A stretch of 64,000 nucleotides of DNA, from contig QJPP01005275.1 of NCBI GenBank assembly GCA_003996215.1, forward strand, positions 1 to 64,000, given 5' to 3'. The position numbers and the translations under genes are program-made. Origin of the DNA: Jaltomata sinuosa. Taxonomy: Eukaryota > Streptophyta > Magnoliopsida > Solanales > Solanaceae. Shown here piece after piece: positions 10,256-22,654 of this stretch (the stretch's first letter is position 1; each line of letters starts with the position of its first letter). A model generated the notes under the pieces. It saw only the letters and a program-made list of their open reading frames with translations. It was not told the DNA's origin and ran no database searches.

Positions 10256-10708
10256 TTGATTTGTGATCATAGAATTACTCAGATTGAAATAAATAATTCT
10301 GTGTCCACCAAAAGCAATCATATGCCTTCTAAGGACAAAGGTATTGCTGAACCAAGGAAAGACTCTGTTAATCCTGACCCTAAAAATGATATGTTTTTAG
10401 GTATGATGCAAATTATTACTGCCCATAAAATGTACGTTAAATGTACTATTTTAATCGATAATAGTTTTTCAATTTCTAACATTGCCATGATTGATAGTGG
10501 TGCTGATGTTAGTTGTATTCAAGAAGGCTTAATGCCTACAAAATACTTTCAAAAACTTCTCATATGGTAAAGTCTGCATCAGGACATGCTTTAGATATAA
10601 AGTATAAATTGCCTAATACAAATATTGCCAGAATAAAGTTTGCATTCCTCATTTCTTTTTTCTAGTTAAAAATAAGTTATTCCCTCCAATTATACTTGGA
10701 ACCCCTTT
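10256..10708 (+). pseudogene. EPRV copy A2: aspartic protease region, broken by solo LTR
   Basis: This region continues in the same frame after the TAG at 10244. It contains the retropepsin motif MIDSGADVSCIQEG, with the catalytic triad in the form D-S-G, around residues 79-92 of the 10256 frame. A one-base loss in an A-run near 10553 (AAAAAC instead of AAAAAAC) shifts the frame to a stop at 10570. The coding trace runs on to 10708, where a minus-strand LTR is inserted. It resumes at 26541 after the duplicated CCTTT. Copies B and C carry the same segment uninterrupted. Confidence 0.85.
10704..10708 (+). repeat. Target site duplication CCTTT, left copy (solo LTR)
   Basis: CCTTT at 10704-10708 is repeated at 26541-26545, exactly flanking the two LTR termini. 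Removing the insertion restores continuity with the homologous EPRV sequence in copy B (near 32766). Confidence 0.92.
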
Positions 10709-11172
10709 TGTCACGACCCGATTTCTCAAGTCATGATGACACTTACAACTCCCCAGTAGGTGAACCAATTCCCGTAGCCCGGAACAGCTAGTAATGGGCT
10801 ACTACCTAACCAATACGCTCAATAAGCTGAGATAAGAAGAAGCAGAATGTAAAGATAAGACAACGCGGAAGCAATTTACCCGAATATATACATCATGAAA
10901 CTACACCAACCCCAAGACTTGGTATCGACAGTATAGAAGCTTCTAATAGAATACAAGTGCTAGAAGTAACAAAATGATAAGTACAACTATTTCCGAATAT
11001 ACAAAAAGTAACAGTACAAAAGATGAGATGTAGACAAGACCCGACTATCGGGCGCTCACCCTAGTCTCAAAGATCCGAAAGCTGCACGAATCTCCAACGT
11101 AATCAACGGTGAAAGCTCAGCTAATATCTGCACCAAAAAGTGCAGAAGTATGGTATGGGCACCAAAACCACG

Positions 11173-11200
11173 GGTACTCAGTAGGCATCATCGGCCGACT
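11173..11200 (-). repeat. LTR-conserved block, minus-strand copy in solo LTR
   Basis: This is the best-preserved copy: its reverse complement reads AGTCGGCCGATGATGCCTAC and continues TGAGTACC. It matches the block in element X LTRs, although the surrounding LTR sequence differs. Confidence 0.6.
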
Positions 11201-14119
11201 GAGCGCATATAAGATATAAAAGCAGTAATTAACAGATAGCAAGAAAGCAGTCACTGAAGCAATAACCAAGGCACAAGGAGCTAGCATAGATCATCCATAA
11301 CCAAAAGCTTCAAGTAACACTTGCTAGCATAGAGATACAATCACACAGAATCACTGGTGAAGGAAAGAAGAACGCACCTGGAGTCCTTGTACAGCAATAT
11401 AAGTAAGTAGAGAGAGAGTTGAGAAAATGGCGGTATACCGGTAACCTCAAGTACAAGGAAAAGACAGAGAGCAGTCAAACATACTCAAAATGGAATCAGC
11501 GAGCATAAGGAAATCATAACACCAATCCAATCACATGATAGCATAACAAGGGAATCACCTCACAAGTACCACCCTAGGATGAAATAACTAAACCACAATA
11601 ACCGAGAGATACCACTCAGCTTCCCACAAGAATAAAACCAGAGCCTCACACTCTGTTCAAAAGGCCACACAAAAGTGCCTCAATAAGATAGGACTCCAAA
11701 GCCCTTTCAATAATAAAAAATCCCACAACCAAAGCCTCAACAGGCTAGCCATCACTAATCTTTCAAGAACCGGGTGCCAAGACAAGCTCTAAGTAAAAAC
11801 AGGAGTAAATATAGTCTACCTACAGTCCCAACGGCCGCCCATACAACCGAGGAACACAATCAAGTGAAAGAAAACCCTCCGACATCCCATACTAGTGGAG
11901 CGTACACTGAACACACAACAAACAAGGGTGGAATCCAATGCATGATATGATATGATATGATGTGTGAAATAGAACCTCTGTATGTACCTCCTCCGGTGCC
12001 AATCGGGCCCAGCAGGCAGGTTTCATGGAAGGACACAGCCCATATACCTCAACTTCACCGTATACCCTTCCCTCCGGTGCACGCAGCTCAAAGCCCCAGG
12101 CCCAGAACGGCAAGGTCCATGGAGGTCCCCGACCTCATACTAAAACTCAGTATCAAGACATGTCATCCAGAAGTAAGTCCGGGATCAAGATAGAGACCCA
12201 GTCTCGAATATGCATGCCCAGACCCTGTCCCGGGCTAAAGTAGTAGAAAATGCCTCAAAAACCCTCCAAGGGTGCCCGGGCGTAATCGGGTTTAAAATTG
12301 TAGTAAATCAAGTCTAGTGCTCCGCCCCACAAAGACTAGTATCAATAATAAAATCAAGTCTGGTGCTCTGCCTCGCAGAGACTAGTATCAGTAATAAAAT
12401 CAAGTCTGGTGTTCTGCTCCGCTGAGACTAGTATCAGTAATAAAATCAGTGCGAAAACATCCAAAAATCCCCTTTTCGATCATCAATAGTACCAAAAATG
12501 GGCCCCCCCAGGGCTATGCAAATTTAGGAAAATTGTCGGTAGTGGCTCGCAGCCAAAACTGTAGTAAAACATGTAGGGGAAAACCTTTTTCATGGATGAT
12601 ATGCTCGCACACAAATATAAAAGTAGCCAAATGTCTCACAACAACTTCTATCAGCCTTTTACAGGCCCAACAACTACTCAACAGACATAACCAGCATAAA
12701 AGGATAATCTTTATGTCCGGGAATCGCGGACATTACCCAATAACCCACAATCTATGTTCCAGAGTCAATACAAGGCCACACAGGACCACAAGGGTAATAT
12801 ACAATACTACGCGAATACTACAAATAACGCATGAAATAACGGATGAACAAGGTGGACCAGGTCTGGGGTACCAACGTATAATAACCCACCCAAGGATGTT
12901 AATTAATGCAGTTATAGCCTATATACGCAGAGTCTAGGTAGGAAAGCCATAACCTACCTGTCATCCGATGACTAGCTGCGAGAACGGCGTCGTCCAGGCT
13001 CGAACTACTCCGGGAAGCTCTGAATCACACAAAACAAATACTTTCAACTGAAGCCCCAAAGGCGTCTCTATGAAGCCTGACCAACCAAGGTAATGGAACA
13101 ATTACTAGAATCGACGAGGCTGCAAGAACGAGCCATAGCCATTTGATAAGGTGTTAATGTCACACTCTTGACTAGCCAACTCCAAAGCATAAAATGAGGC
13201 CAATAACAATAACAAATGGCAGCTAAATCCAAAAACAATATGCAACTCACATCTCAAAGGAGCAACGAGCTCCCGAGGCACTATTTAAAGGTGTACTTCA
13301 TGTCATTCAAACCAATAACTATCGTACGTTACTCCAATAAGAATCACAGCAATTCCCAATACCTCCAACACCTTAACACCATCAACATACAACAATAACA
13401 ACCCAATTTAATATGACAAAGGGGCTGCCCAGAGCCACAGATCCAAAATATCACTTCGTGGCTCAGAAATCCATAAAACAATACTAGAACATATAATAAC
13501 AAAGGAGGGTCATAGGAGGAAGATTACCTCAACAAAAAGCTTTGAAATACCAAGCTAAACATGCTGTTATAAGGACCCACCACGAGCTGTAACAATATAC
13601 GACAAAAAAACACGGCAAACATGCCGATAACAATAAGTTCTCCTCGGAATTGATTCTAAAGCTCAAATTAAGAACGAGTCAAGGATTTAGAACCCTTACC
13701 TTCCGATAATCAAATGATAATACCATAAAAATATCAGTTCCACGAACTGCCTCCTTGCAGTAGCAACAAATGGAGCCAAAACGACGAGAAAACTATACCA
13801 CGACGATGAGCTCGCGACGTAGAGCAACTTCCGTTAAACTTCCAAATTGAAAGGATCAAGGTCCATGGATTATTTCTAAGGTTTATATCTGATTTTGTAA
13901 GGTTTTGGTCTATTTTTATGGGTTTAAAACGAAGGAGAAGCTGATATATAAAGGCAAATTGACTTAGGATGTGGGCCCAACCTTAACGTGTCTGCTTGTG
14001 TAGTCTTACAAAAATGTGAATATCTCTCTATTCTAAAGTCGTGTGGACACACGGTTTAGTGAGTTGGAAACTAGACTCGTATACCTTCGATTTGGTATAT
14101 TGGGGGACCACTAACTCTT

Positions 14120-14124
14120 TATAG
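14120..14124 (+). repeat. Target site duplication TATAG, left copy (element 2)
   Basis: TATAG precedes the 5' LTR, and TATAA follows the 3' LTR at 26030-26034. Four of five bases match. The site lies within the solo LTR at its CTCTTTATATATTGAGAG-like segment, so the pre-insertion sequence can be recognised. Confidence 0.75.
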
Positions 14125-17100
14125 TGTAATGACCCCTTCGGTTATTTCCACGTATACGTTTTCCTTGTACCGTTAGAGCTTGTTTATAGTGGCCCCAAGT
14201 CATTTAAGGATTTTCGGGACCGGTAGTTCAGTGCCGGGGCCATTTGTTTGGTCGTATGATAAGTTTTGAAGTCAATCAAGTCGGCAAAAGTTATCGTAAG
14301 TTTCTTTAATAAATTTTCTGAACTTTGGGTAAAATGTCTCAGAGCTTTTCTCTCAATATATAAAGAGTTAGAAGTCCCCCAAAATACCAAATCGAAGGTC
14401 TACGAGTCTAGTTTCTAATGCACAAAACCTCACATCCAACTGATCTTGGAGTAAAAAGTTATGACTGGTTTACTGCGGACTGTCTGGCAGAAACTGGGTC
14501 GCGAACCGGGTCGGGTCAAAATCGATTTAAAGCCTCAACTTCATGTTTTAAAACGCCATTTCAGTTCTGAAACAGTGAGAAAACATAAGGGAGGGTTCCA
14601 AGAGAGTTCTTGAGTATCAAAATCGTGCGATGGTGAATTGCGAACCTAAATTTAAGAATTTTATTAGCATCACGCGTATATTTGAAAATATTTTATTTTA
14701 AAGTTAAATTTTATTATTACCTTTTTTTTAGTATTTTAAAGGTCTATGAAAAATACTTTTATTATGATATAATTGTGTATGTACTTATTTTATAAGGTTT
14801 GTATACATTGTAATATTTTAACGGAGATAGTAAACTTTGTTATGTTAAAAATTATTATTATAATATAGTAGATTTTATTCAAAATGATTTTCTATCAATT
14901 ATGATATATTTGAAAAGTTGTATTTATTTTACTACAAACTTATGTAATACCCGAGTATATATATAACGAGATAAATAATAGAGGTATTACACCTCCAATT
15001 CCACGTGGAAGTGGAGTGAGTGCACAACGTGGATTAATTGCCACAATTGGCAAGTTAATGTAAGCATTAACGGTTGATCCTCCAATTCTTTAAGTGGAAC
15101 ATTTTCATTTTCCTGTAGGAATTAAAAGATTAGTTGAACAAGAAATTTTTTAGGTGAGAGCATTAACCTACCACTACAATAACTTCTCCAGCACTTTGCT
15201 TAGCCACGCTACCAAGTACTAGTTAGAATATCTCTTGCATATGTTCTATCTGTGTATGATTTTGTACGCTGGGAAGAGATTTGGTGGGGAAAAAATGCTT
15301 TTAACACTTCATTTGATCATCGAAAGAAAATAAATTATCTACGTCAAATTATTCAAGCCCGAGTTCAAGTTTGATTTCGTTTCAGAGCTTCTCGGACATC
15401 GTCATTCTAATAGCTTGTAATCGGATGACAGGTAGGTTATGGTTTAAAATCCCTAGAATTAGCATATATCGGATAAAATTGTATAAATGGGCATCCTTGG
15501 GTTGGTTTATTAAGTTGTTACCACAGACCTCGACCGCTTTATTCATATCCGCCTACTTTTGTTCCTCCATTGCTTGTAGTACTTGCCGATATATTTTATT
15601 TACCCTTGTGGTCCTGTGAGACCTTGTTGACTCTGGAACATAGAAGGTGGGATTTTGGGAATGTCCGCGAGTCCCGGGCATAGAATTATCCTTCTAGGCT
15701 GGTTATGCTTGCTGAGTAGCTGTGGGCCTGTGAAGGGTCGATAGGTTGATTGTGAGCTGCTGGGCAGCTATTGTGTTTGATCATACCATTTCCATGCATA
15801 TAAAGAGTTTTATCCATGTTTTACTATGGTTTGGGCTTCGGGCCTACTGACACTATTTTCTAAACCTTGCATGGCCCCGGGGGCCCGTTTTTGATGGAAA
15901 TAATTTGGAACTGGTTTGATTTAACTTGTGAATATTCTTGGGTAAAAGAAAGTAAAATTATGATTTAAATCACCAGTTTTACGATTAACGCTAGACTCGG
16001 CAGGGCCGGGGTGCTAGTTGAGTTTTCTTGTTATTTGAGATAATTTTAGCCTCGGTCGGACCGAGCACCCGAGATGACTTTCTACTGTTTAGACCCGATT
16101 ATGCCCGGGCACCCTTGGAGGGGTTTGTTTGAGATATTTTCCTACTACTTTAGTCCTGGACAAGGTCTGGGCATGCATATTCGAGACTGGGTCTCTATCT
16201 TGAACCCGGACTTGCTTCCGGACGACATGTTTTGATACTGAGTTTTAGTATGGGCTCAGGGACCTCCATGGACCTTGCCATCCGGGCCTGGAGCTGCGGG
16301 GTGCGTGTGCCAGAGGAAGGGTATATGGTGGAGTAGAGGTATACGGGCAATGTCCTTCCATGGAACCTATCTGCTGGGCCGGATCGGCACCGGAGGAGGT
16401 ACATACTGGGATACCATTTCACTTGAGATCTTCATGCATCATATCATTCATTGTTTGAGGCTCCACCCTTGTTTGTTGTTTGTTGATTGTACGCTCCGAT
16501 AGTATGGGATGCCGAAGGATTTATTTTCACTTGTTTGTGTTCCTCGGTTGTATGGGCGGCCGGGGGACTGTAGGTAGACTCTTGCTATTTACTTGTAGAA
16601 TTGTTCCCTGTTACGGTTATGTATGAAATTAGTTACTGCTAAACTGTTAGTTTCTGGATTTGAGATTGATATGATTAGTTGAGTTTGATTCATGTCTCTG
16701 AGCATGCCTACCATTACTCTTTCCCTCTTCTTACACTTGAGGTTACCGGTATACCGTCCATTTCGTAAACTTATTATGTATACACTGTTATTGCAAGGAC
16801 CCCAGGTGCGTTATTTCTTACTTTCACCTGTGCCTATGGTGTGTATATTCTGCTTACTAGCCTCACATGTGGTTCTGTTGATTTTCCTCTGGGCTAGTTC
16901 CTGTGTACCTTTCGTTGATTTCTGTGACTGCTTGCTTTCATTCTGTCTGTTACTATGCTTTTATCTTATATGTGCCCAGTCGGCCTATGATACCTACTTG
17001 GTACCTTATGCTTCGCATTTGGTGCTCACCCTACCACCCTGCATCTTTGGGTGCAGATCCTAGCGTGGGCCATCGCCGTTAGATCGCTGTGATTCGTGCT

Positions 17101-17484
17101 TGGAGATCTGTTGGGGATTACTTCAGACTGAGGGTGAGCTCTTGGCGATCGGAGCTTAGCTTTAGTTTATATTTTGCTTCATGTACTCTGTTACTATTCA
17201 GAGATATCTGTATATATTGTTTTGGATCGTTTGCACTCCATGTATGTAGTTTTGGCTCTATACTATGATACCAGGTCTTGGGGTTTGGTTTAGTTTCCGC
17301 ATATGTATATATATACTCCTGTTATCTATTCTCCTTATCTTACTCTCTTACTTTTGCTTATTAAACTATTCTTTCGCTTATTTGTTAGATAGTAGCCCAT
17401 TACTAACTGTCCTGGGCTACGGGAATTGGTTCGCCTACTGGGGGGTTGTAGGTGCCATAATGACCGAGAACTCAGGTCGTGACA
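14125..17484 (+). repeat. 5' LTR of gypsy element 2 (3.36 kb)
   Basis: It begins TGTAATGACCCC and ends GTCGTGACA. It is collinear with 22655-26029 and 971-4313. It holds no gene I can support. Confidence 0.92.
16978..17005 (+). repeat. LTR-conserved block in element 2 5' LTR
   Basis: AGTCGGCCTATGATACCTAC continuing TTGGTACC. See the block at 3837-3864. Confidence 0.6.
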
Positions 17485-17487
17485 ACT

Positions 17488-17500
17488 TGGTATCAGAGCT
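17488..17500 (+). promoter_or_regulatory. Primer binding site (initiator tRNA-Met), element 2
   Basis: TGGTATCAGAGCT starts 3 bp after the 5' LTR and is complementary to the 3' end of plant initiator tRNA-Met. It primes minus-strand cDNA synthesis. Confidence 0.92.
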
Positions 17501-17535
17501 TTAGGTTCACCGGTGTCATCGGTATAGGAGCCAAT

Positions 17536-17595
17536 GTCTAGTAGAGTCCTGCGGATCGGGGTGGAGACGTCCATACTCAATCTTTGGGAGGCTAT
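17536..17595 (+). promoter_or_regulatory. 5' leader block shared with element X
   Basis: The segment includes TAGAGTCCTGCGGATCGG, GACGTCCA and AATCTTTGGGAGGCTAT. A clearly related block lies at the same distance from the primer site in element X (51577-51640, minus strand). A packaging or dimerisation signal is a reasonable guess. Confidence 0.5.
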
Positions 17596-17697
17596 AGTGA
17601 CATTTTAGGAAATTTGACTCTTTCATTGCTTCTGTGTCGTGCGTGGAACCCTTGAAATTTCTGGAAATCTCATTTGTTCCACTTCATTCTTCCGCAG

Positions 17698-18623
17698 ATG
17701 GTTCGTATGAGATCATCGGCATCACGCGGAGATGAGCCTCCCACTCCAGGTAAGGGTCGAGGACGCCCTCGAGCAGTGGCACCTGCTAGAGCTGCTAGAG
17801 TAGAGATAGAGCCCGAGCAGCATGTGGATCAGGGGGCAGCCCAGGTACCACCAGCTCCAGTACCAGCTCCAGCACCAGCTTCAGTACCATCTCCAGTGCC
17901 CACTTCTGTGCCAGCTCCAGCCGCAGCTCAGTCTCCAGATATTCGGGGATTACTATTACAGCTTTTGGGTGTGATTGAAGAGCGTCCTTCTGAGGTTGCA
18001 CAGACATCTGCTCAAGGGGCAGCCCTGGGTGCACAGAGCTCAGGAGCGCAGCCTGCTACTATGGCTCCTCGTGCGGAGGTCATTCCGGTTCCATCTGTTG
18101 CACAGCCTCTTGCTCCTCGCCAGCTATGACAGAGTCAGAGCAGAAGGCGTTGGGTAGGTTTTTGAGGTTAGCACCTCCTAGGTTTGCTGGTACTTCTGGA
18201 CAGGATCCACATGACTTTATTACTACATGTGAGGAGATGTTGCATCATTTGGGTTTGTTGGAGACTCACGGGGTTGGTTATACTACCTATCAATTAGAGG
18301 GCCCAGCGAAGTTATGGTGGAGGGCTCATGTTGCTTGTAGACCACCATCGTCACCTCCGTTGACCTGGTTTGAGTTTTATGAGGCCTTTATGGCCAAGTT
18401 CCTACCTCAGAGTGATTGTGAGCGTCACAGGGAGCAGTTTACTCACCTTATGCAGGGGTCTACGACTGTCTCAGAGTATGAGACCCATTTTCATCAGCTA
18501 GCACCGTTTGGAGCTATGATCATTCCTACCGAGGCAGATAGGATTCGCAGATTTGTATGGGGATTGAGGCCAGAGATCAGGCAGCCAACTGAGATATTAA
18601 TTGCCGGTGGTCGGTCGTTTTAG
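17698..18623 (+). pseudogene. gag (capsid) of gypsy element 2
   Basis: Translation most likely starts at 17698 (MVRMRSSASRGDEPP), followed by a Pro/Ala-rich linker. The frame stops at 18129 in an ATGA overlap. A second frame (18126-18623) carries the retrotransposon gag domain, with LEGPAKLWWRAH and FEAFMAKFLP-type motifs and the EYETHFHQLAPF block. In relatives this is one polyprotein, so a one-base indel at about 18120 split it. TAG at 18621-18623 ends the second piece. The gag protein forms the particle that holds the RNA and enzymes. Confidence 0.85.
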
Positions 18624-19013
18624 GCTATCGTAGACTATGCCCGCACTGTGGAGGACTTACAGTGACATGATCAGGGGTCCAGAGATAAGAGGCCTCGACA
18701 TCAGGGTGTCTACAGTGGTTCCAGATATGGTGGTAGAGGTCCTGGCTAGTGGAGCCAGAGTTATCAGCCACAGCAGCACCAGGGTCAGTCTAGACGACCG
18801 GTTCAGGCTTCCCTTCAGACTTTCGGAAGTACCCAGTTCGAGCAGGGTCAGAGCAGCCATCAGGGCTATGGCGGCCAGTCTTCGAGGGGTACAGTTTCTG
18901 GGGAATCAGGCCGTGGTGGTTATACGGGATCTGCTAGTTCATCTCGACCAAGTAGGCCTCCAGGGGCTTGTTTTACTTATGGTGTGATTGGTCATTTTGC
19001 TAGAGATTGCCCT
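18624..19013 (+). pseudogene. Nucleocapsid region with damaged CCHC knuckle, element 2
   Basis: Arg/Ser/Gly/Gln-rich coding sequence is split between frames. Near 18970-19013 the zinc knuckle reads CFTYGVIGHFARDC: the second Cys of the CCHC motif is Tyr. The residue is needed for zinc binding in the family, so this nucleocapsid is probably inactive. Confidence 0.75.
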
Positions 19014-19769
19014 CAGCAGGGTACAGTTCAGTTGGCCGAGCCTTTACGAGCAGTTCAGCCCCCGGCTAGAGGGGGTGGTCGTCAGAGTAGAGGTGGTGCT
19101 CCGCGCGGCAGAGCAGGTGGTAGGGATGGCGGTCAGGCAGGTAGAGGTCGTTGTCAGTTTTACGCGGTCCCTAGGAAACCAGAGGAAGAGGCCTCAGATG
19201 CTGTGATTACAGGTACGATTTCTGTGTGCTATCAGTCGGCTATGGCTTTATTTGATCCTGGATCCACTTGTTCATACGTATCTTCCTACTTTGTGCCTTA
19301 TTTGGGGTTGGCTAGTGAGCCATTATCTGTTCATGTTTCTGTTTCGACCCCAGTAGGAGATTCTTTAGTAGTGGATCGGATTGTGAGATCTTGTATACTA
19401 TCTATTGGTGATTCAGAGACTTGGGGTGATTTGATGATTCTTGATATGCTAGATTTTGATGTGATACTGGGCATGGACTGGTTATCCCCTCATCGTGTGG
19501 TTTTGGATTGTTATGCCAAGACCATTACCATAACTGTGCCCGGTGTATCCCCGGTTGTATGGCAGGGTTCTGTTAGCCATGCACCATCTGGGATCATCTC
19601 TTGTCTTCGAGCTAGGAAGTTGATTTCCCGTGGGTGTTTATCTTATCTAGCATATGTCCAAGATGTTAGTGCTGACCCTACTTCTCCTGAGTCTGTTCCT
19701 GTGGTTAGAGACTTCCTCGATGTGTTTTCTACCGACCTGCCAGAGATATTGATTTCGCTATTGAGCTAG
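18984..19769 (+). pseudogene. Aspartic protease region of gypsy element 2
   Basis: The 261-codon frame starts after the knuckle with Gly/Arg-rich linker sequence. It then enters a retropepsin-like domain. The active site reads ALFDPGSTCSYVS, with Asp at 19254-19256. D-P-G-S-T is the common form in this plant chromovirus group rather than D-T/S-G. The downstream ILGMDWL motif is typical of the family. The frame breaks at about 19745, just before the conserved [14 protein letters not shown] linker to RT, through a short deletion. Confidence 0.85.
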
Positions 19770-19807
19770 AGTCGGGCACTAGGCCCATTTCTATTTCTCC
19801 TTATTGT

Positions 19808-20884
19808 ATGGCTCCTGCTGAGTTGAGGGAGCTTAAGGAGCAGCTCCAGGATCTATTAGCTAAGGGGTTTATTAGACCTAGTGTGTCACCTTGGGGTGCT
19901 CCCGTTCTCTTTGTGAAGAAGAAGGATGGGTCGATGCGCATGTGTATTGATTATCGACAGCTGAATAGGGTGAAAATGAAGAATAGGTATCCGATGCCGA
20001 GGATTGATGACTTGTTTGACCAGCTTCAGGGTTCAGTCATATTTTTGAAGATTGATTTGAGGTCCGGCTACCATCAGTTGAGGATTAGGGCGGAGGACAT
20101 CCCTAAGACAGCATTCAGGACACGTTATGGCCATTATGAGTTCCTGGTGATGTCTTTTGGGTTGACTAATGCCCCCGCAGCCTTTATGAACTTGATGCAC
20201 AGGGTTCTTGGTCCGTATTTGGACTCATTTGTGATAGTTTTTATAGACGACATCTTGGTATACTCGCGTAGTAGAGATGAGCATGAGCTACACTTGAGGG
20301 TTATACTCCAGACTTTAAGAGATCATCAGCTTTATGCCAAGTTCTCAAAGTGCGAGTTTTGGATTGAGTCAGTTGCATTCCTAGGGCACGTGGTGTCTAA
20401 GGATGGGATTAGGGTTGACCCGGGAAAGATTTATGCGATTTGTGATTGGCCTAGACTTGCTACTGCTACTGATGTCCGCAGCTTTATTGGGTTAGCAGGT
20501 TACTACAGACGGTTCATTGAGGGATTTTCTTCCATAGCAGCACCCTTGACTATGCTGACTAGGAAGGATATCCCATTTCAGTGGTCGGATCAGTGTGAAG
20601 ATAGCTTCCAGAGGCTTAAGGCCTTATTGACTTCAGCTCCAGTGTTGACTTTGCCGGTTGAGGGTCAGAGCTTCTCCGTGTACTGTGATGCTTCTGGGGT
20701 TGGTCTTGGTTGTGTGTTGATTCAGCAGGGTCGAGTAATAGCATATGCGTCGAGGCAGCTGAAGGTTCACGAGCGCAACTACCCCACTCATGACTTAGAG
20801 TTGGCGGCAGTAGTTTTTGCGCTCAAGATCTGGAGGCATTACCTATATGGAGTTCACTGTGAGAATCTTCACCGATCACCGTAG
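19808..20884 (+). pseudogene. Reverse transcriptase and RNase H of gypsy element 2
   Basis: The 358-codon frame holds the RT domains in order: [45 protein letters not shown] and the catalytic FIDD box (20240-20251, the usual F/Y-x-D-D). RNase H starts at [10 protein letters not shown] (first catalytic Asp 20687-20689). An extra base at about 20860 breaks the frame inside RNase H. The trace continues in another frame to the family motif ILYHPGKANVVADALSRK near 20970-21020. RT itself has no stop and its key residues are present. Confidence 0.9.
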
Positions 20885-21067
20885 TCTTCAGTATATCACG
20901 AGTCAGCGAGAGTTGAACTCGAGACAGAGGAGATGGTCGAGTTACTGAAGGACTATGACTTCACTATTCTGTATCATCCGGGCAAGGCAAACGTGGTAGC
21001 GGATGCCTTGAGCCGGAAGGCAGTGAGTATGGGTAGCCTAGCTTCTCTTTCAGTTTCAGAGTGACCG

Positions 21068-22644
21068 TTGGCCTTGGACATCCAGTCCTTGGCTAACCGT
21101 TTGGTTAGGCTTGACTTGTCGGATCCTAGCAGAGTTCTCGCCAGTGTTGAGGTTCGTTCTACTTTGATTGATCAGATTCAGAGCCGTCAGTTTGAGGATC
21201 AGCAGTTGTGTGACCTTCGTGATCGGGTTGTTCAGGGTGAGACCAGTCGGGCTACTCTAGATTCAGATGGGGTTCTGAGGTTTGATAGTCGCCTTTGTGT
21301 TCCGAGGATTAGTGATTTGATTCAGTTGATACTTCATGAGGCACATTGTACTAGATACTCCATTCACCCTGGCACAGCAAAGATGTATAGAGACTTGAGA
21401 CAACTTTACTGTGAATGGTATGAGCGGGATATATACGGAGTTTGTATCTCGGTGTTGAACTCGTCAGCAGGTTAAGTTTTGAGCACATGAGACCTTGTGA
21501 TTTGATGCAGCGACTTCCCATCCTGAGTGGAAGTGGTGAAGGGATTACTAATGGACTTCGTTGTAGTTTGCCTCGTACTTCTCAGCGGGTTTTGATTCCA
21601 TATGGGTGATTTGTTGATAGGCTGACTAAGTCAGCACATTTTTGTCGCGTTCAGACTTTCTTATGGTGCAGAGAGGTTAGCTCAGATCTACCTTCGTGAG
21701 ATTTGTTCGTGCATGGGGTCCCAACTTCTAATTATTTTCAAGACCGCGGCACTCAGTTCACATCTCAGTTCTGGAGGGCTATTCAGCGAGATTTGGGTAC
21801 AGAGGTTCATCTTAGTACCGCTTTCCACCCTCAGACAGATGGCCAGTCCGAGAGGACTATTCAGATTTTGGAGGACATGCTTCGAGCCTGTGTTCTTGAC
21901 TTTGGTGGTTCTTGGGATCAGTTTGTTCCCTTGGCAGAGTTTGCTTATAATAACAGCTTCCATTCGAGCATCGGCATGGCACCTTTTGAGGCTTTGTATG
22001 GCAGGCGTTGCAGATCACCGGTAGGTTGGTTTGATGGTTTTAGTTCTAGGCCACAGAGCACAAATTTGCTTCGAGATTCCTTAGATCAGGTCCGAGCAAT
22101 TCAGGACAGACTTCGGGCAGCTCAGAGCAGGCAGAAGAGTTATGCTGACCGTAGGCTTCATGCCTTGGAGTTTAGTGTCGGTGACTTGGTGTTTTTCCGT
22201 GTATCGCCCATGAAGGGCGTGATGAGATTTGGTAGGCGGGGCAAGCTTAGCCCCAGGTACATTGGGCCGTTTGAGATTCTTCAGAGGGTAGGTAGCGTTG
22301 CCTATCAGTTAGCCTTGCCTCCGATGTTTTCAGCTATACATCCTATATTTCATGTTTCGATGTTGCGTCGGTATGTCCCAGATGAGTCTCATGTGTTGCA
22401 GTGGGATTCAGTTCAGTTGGGTGAGGGTTTAGCCTTTGTTGAGGAGCCGACGACTATTTTGGCCAGAGATGTCAGGAGATTGAGGTCTCGAGAGATCCCG
22501 GTTGTTAAGGTTCAGTGGAGGCACCGTCCAGTCGAGGAGGCTACTTGGGAGACCGAGAGAGATATGTGGGCTCAGTATCCGCAGCTGTTTGAGCCTTCAG
22601 GTACCACCTTGACCTTGACGTTCGAGGACGAAAGTCCTTTTTAG
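21068..22644 (+). pseudogene. Integrase with chromodomain, element 2
   Basis: The N-terminal HHCC region lies in 21068-21475 (HEAHCTRYSIHPGTAKMYRDL); its Cys pair is disrupted by frameshifts. The core trace at 21540-21700 carries MDFVV with the first Asp, in broken frames. Frame 21703-22644 holds the second Asp (21742-21744, [12 protein letters not shown]), the Glu (21850-21852, QTDGQSERTIQ), the GPY region and the C-terminal chromodomain (VKVQWRHRPVEEATWE). The pol stop is about 10 bp before the 3' LTR. The motif TTCGAGGACGAA just before the stop recurs near the 3' LTR of other elements here. Confidence 0.88.
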
Positions 22645-22654
22645 TAGTGGATGA

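Larger units (their letters stand above)
10709..14124 (-). mobile_element. Solo LTR of Tekay-like family, first segment
   Basis: The segment starts with TGTCACGACCCGATTTCT, the reverse complement of the LTR 3' end seen at 4313. It runs collinearly, in reverse, with the family LTRs. It is interrupted at 14124 by gypsy element 2 and resumes at 26035. Because both termini belong to one LTR and carry a matching target duplication, this is a solo LTR left by LTR-LTR recombination. It is more diverged from the other LTRs than those are from each other, which fits its older age. No gene is seen in this 3.4-kb stretch. Confidence 0.9.

Noticed and set aside
10709..14124. The minus-strand LTR considered as the 3' end of a second full element
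   Set aside because: Both LTR termini are accounted for within one LTR (10709 and 26540) with matching CCTTT duplications, so there is no internal region; it is a solo LTR.
17795..18034. Minus-strand ORF opposite gag
   Set aside because: It is a shadow of the Pro/Ala-rich gag linker; a repetitive GC-rich coding strand readily leaves the reverse frame open.
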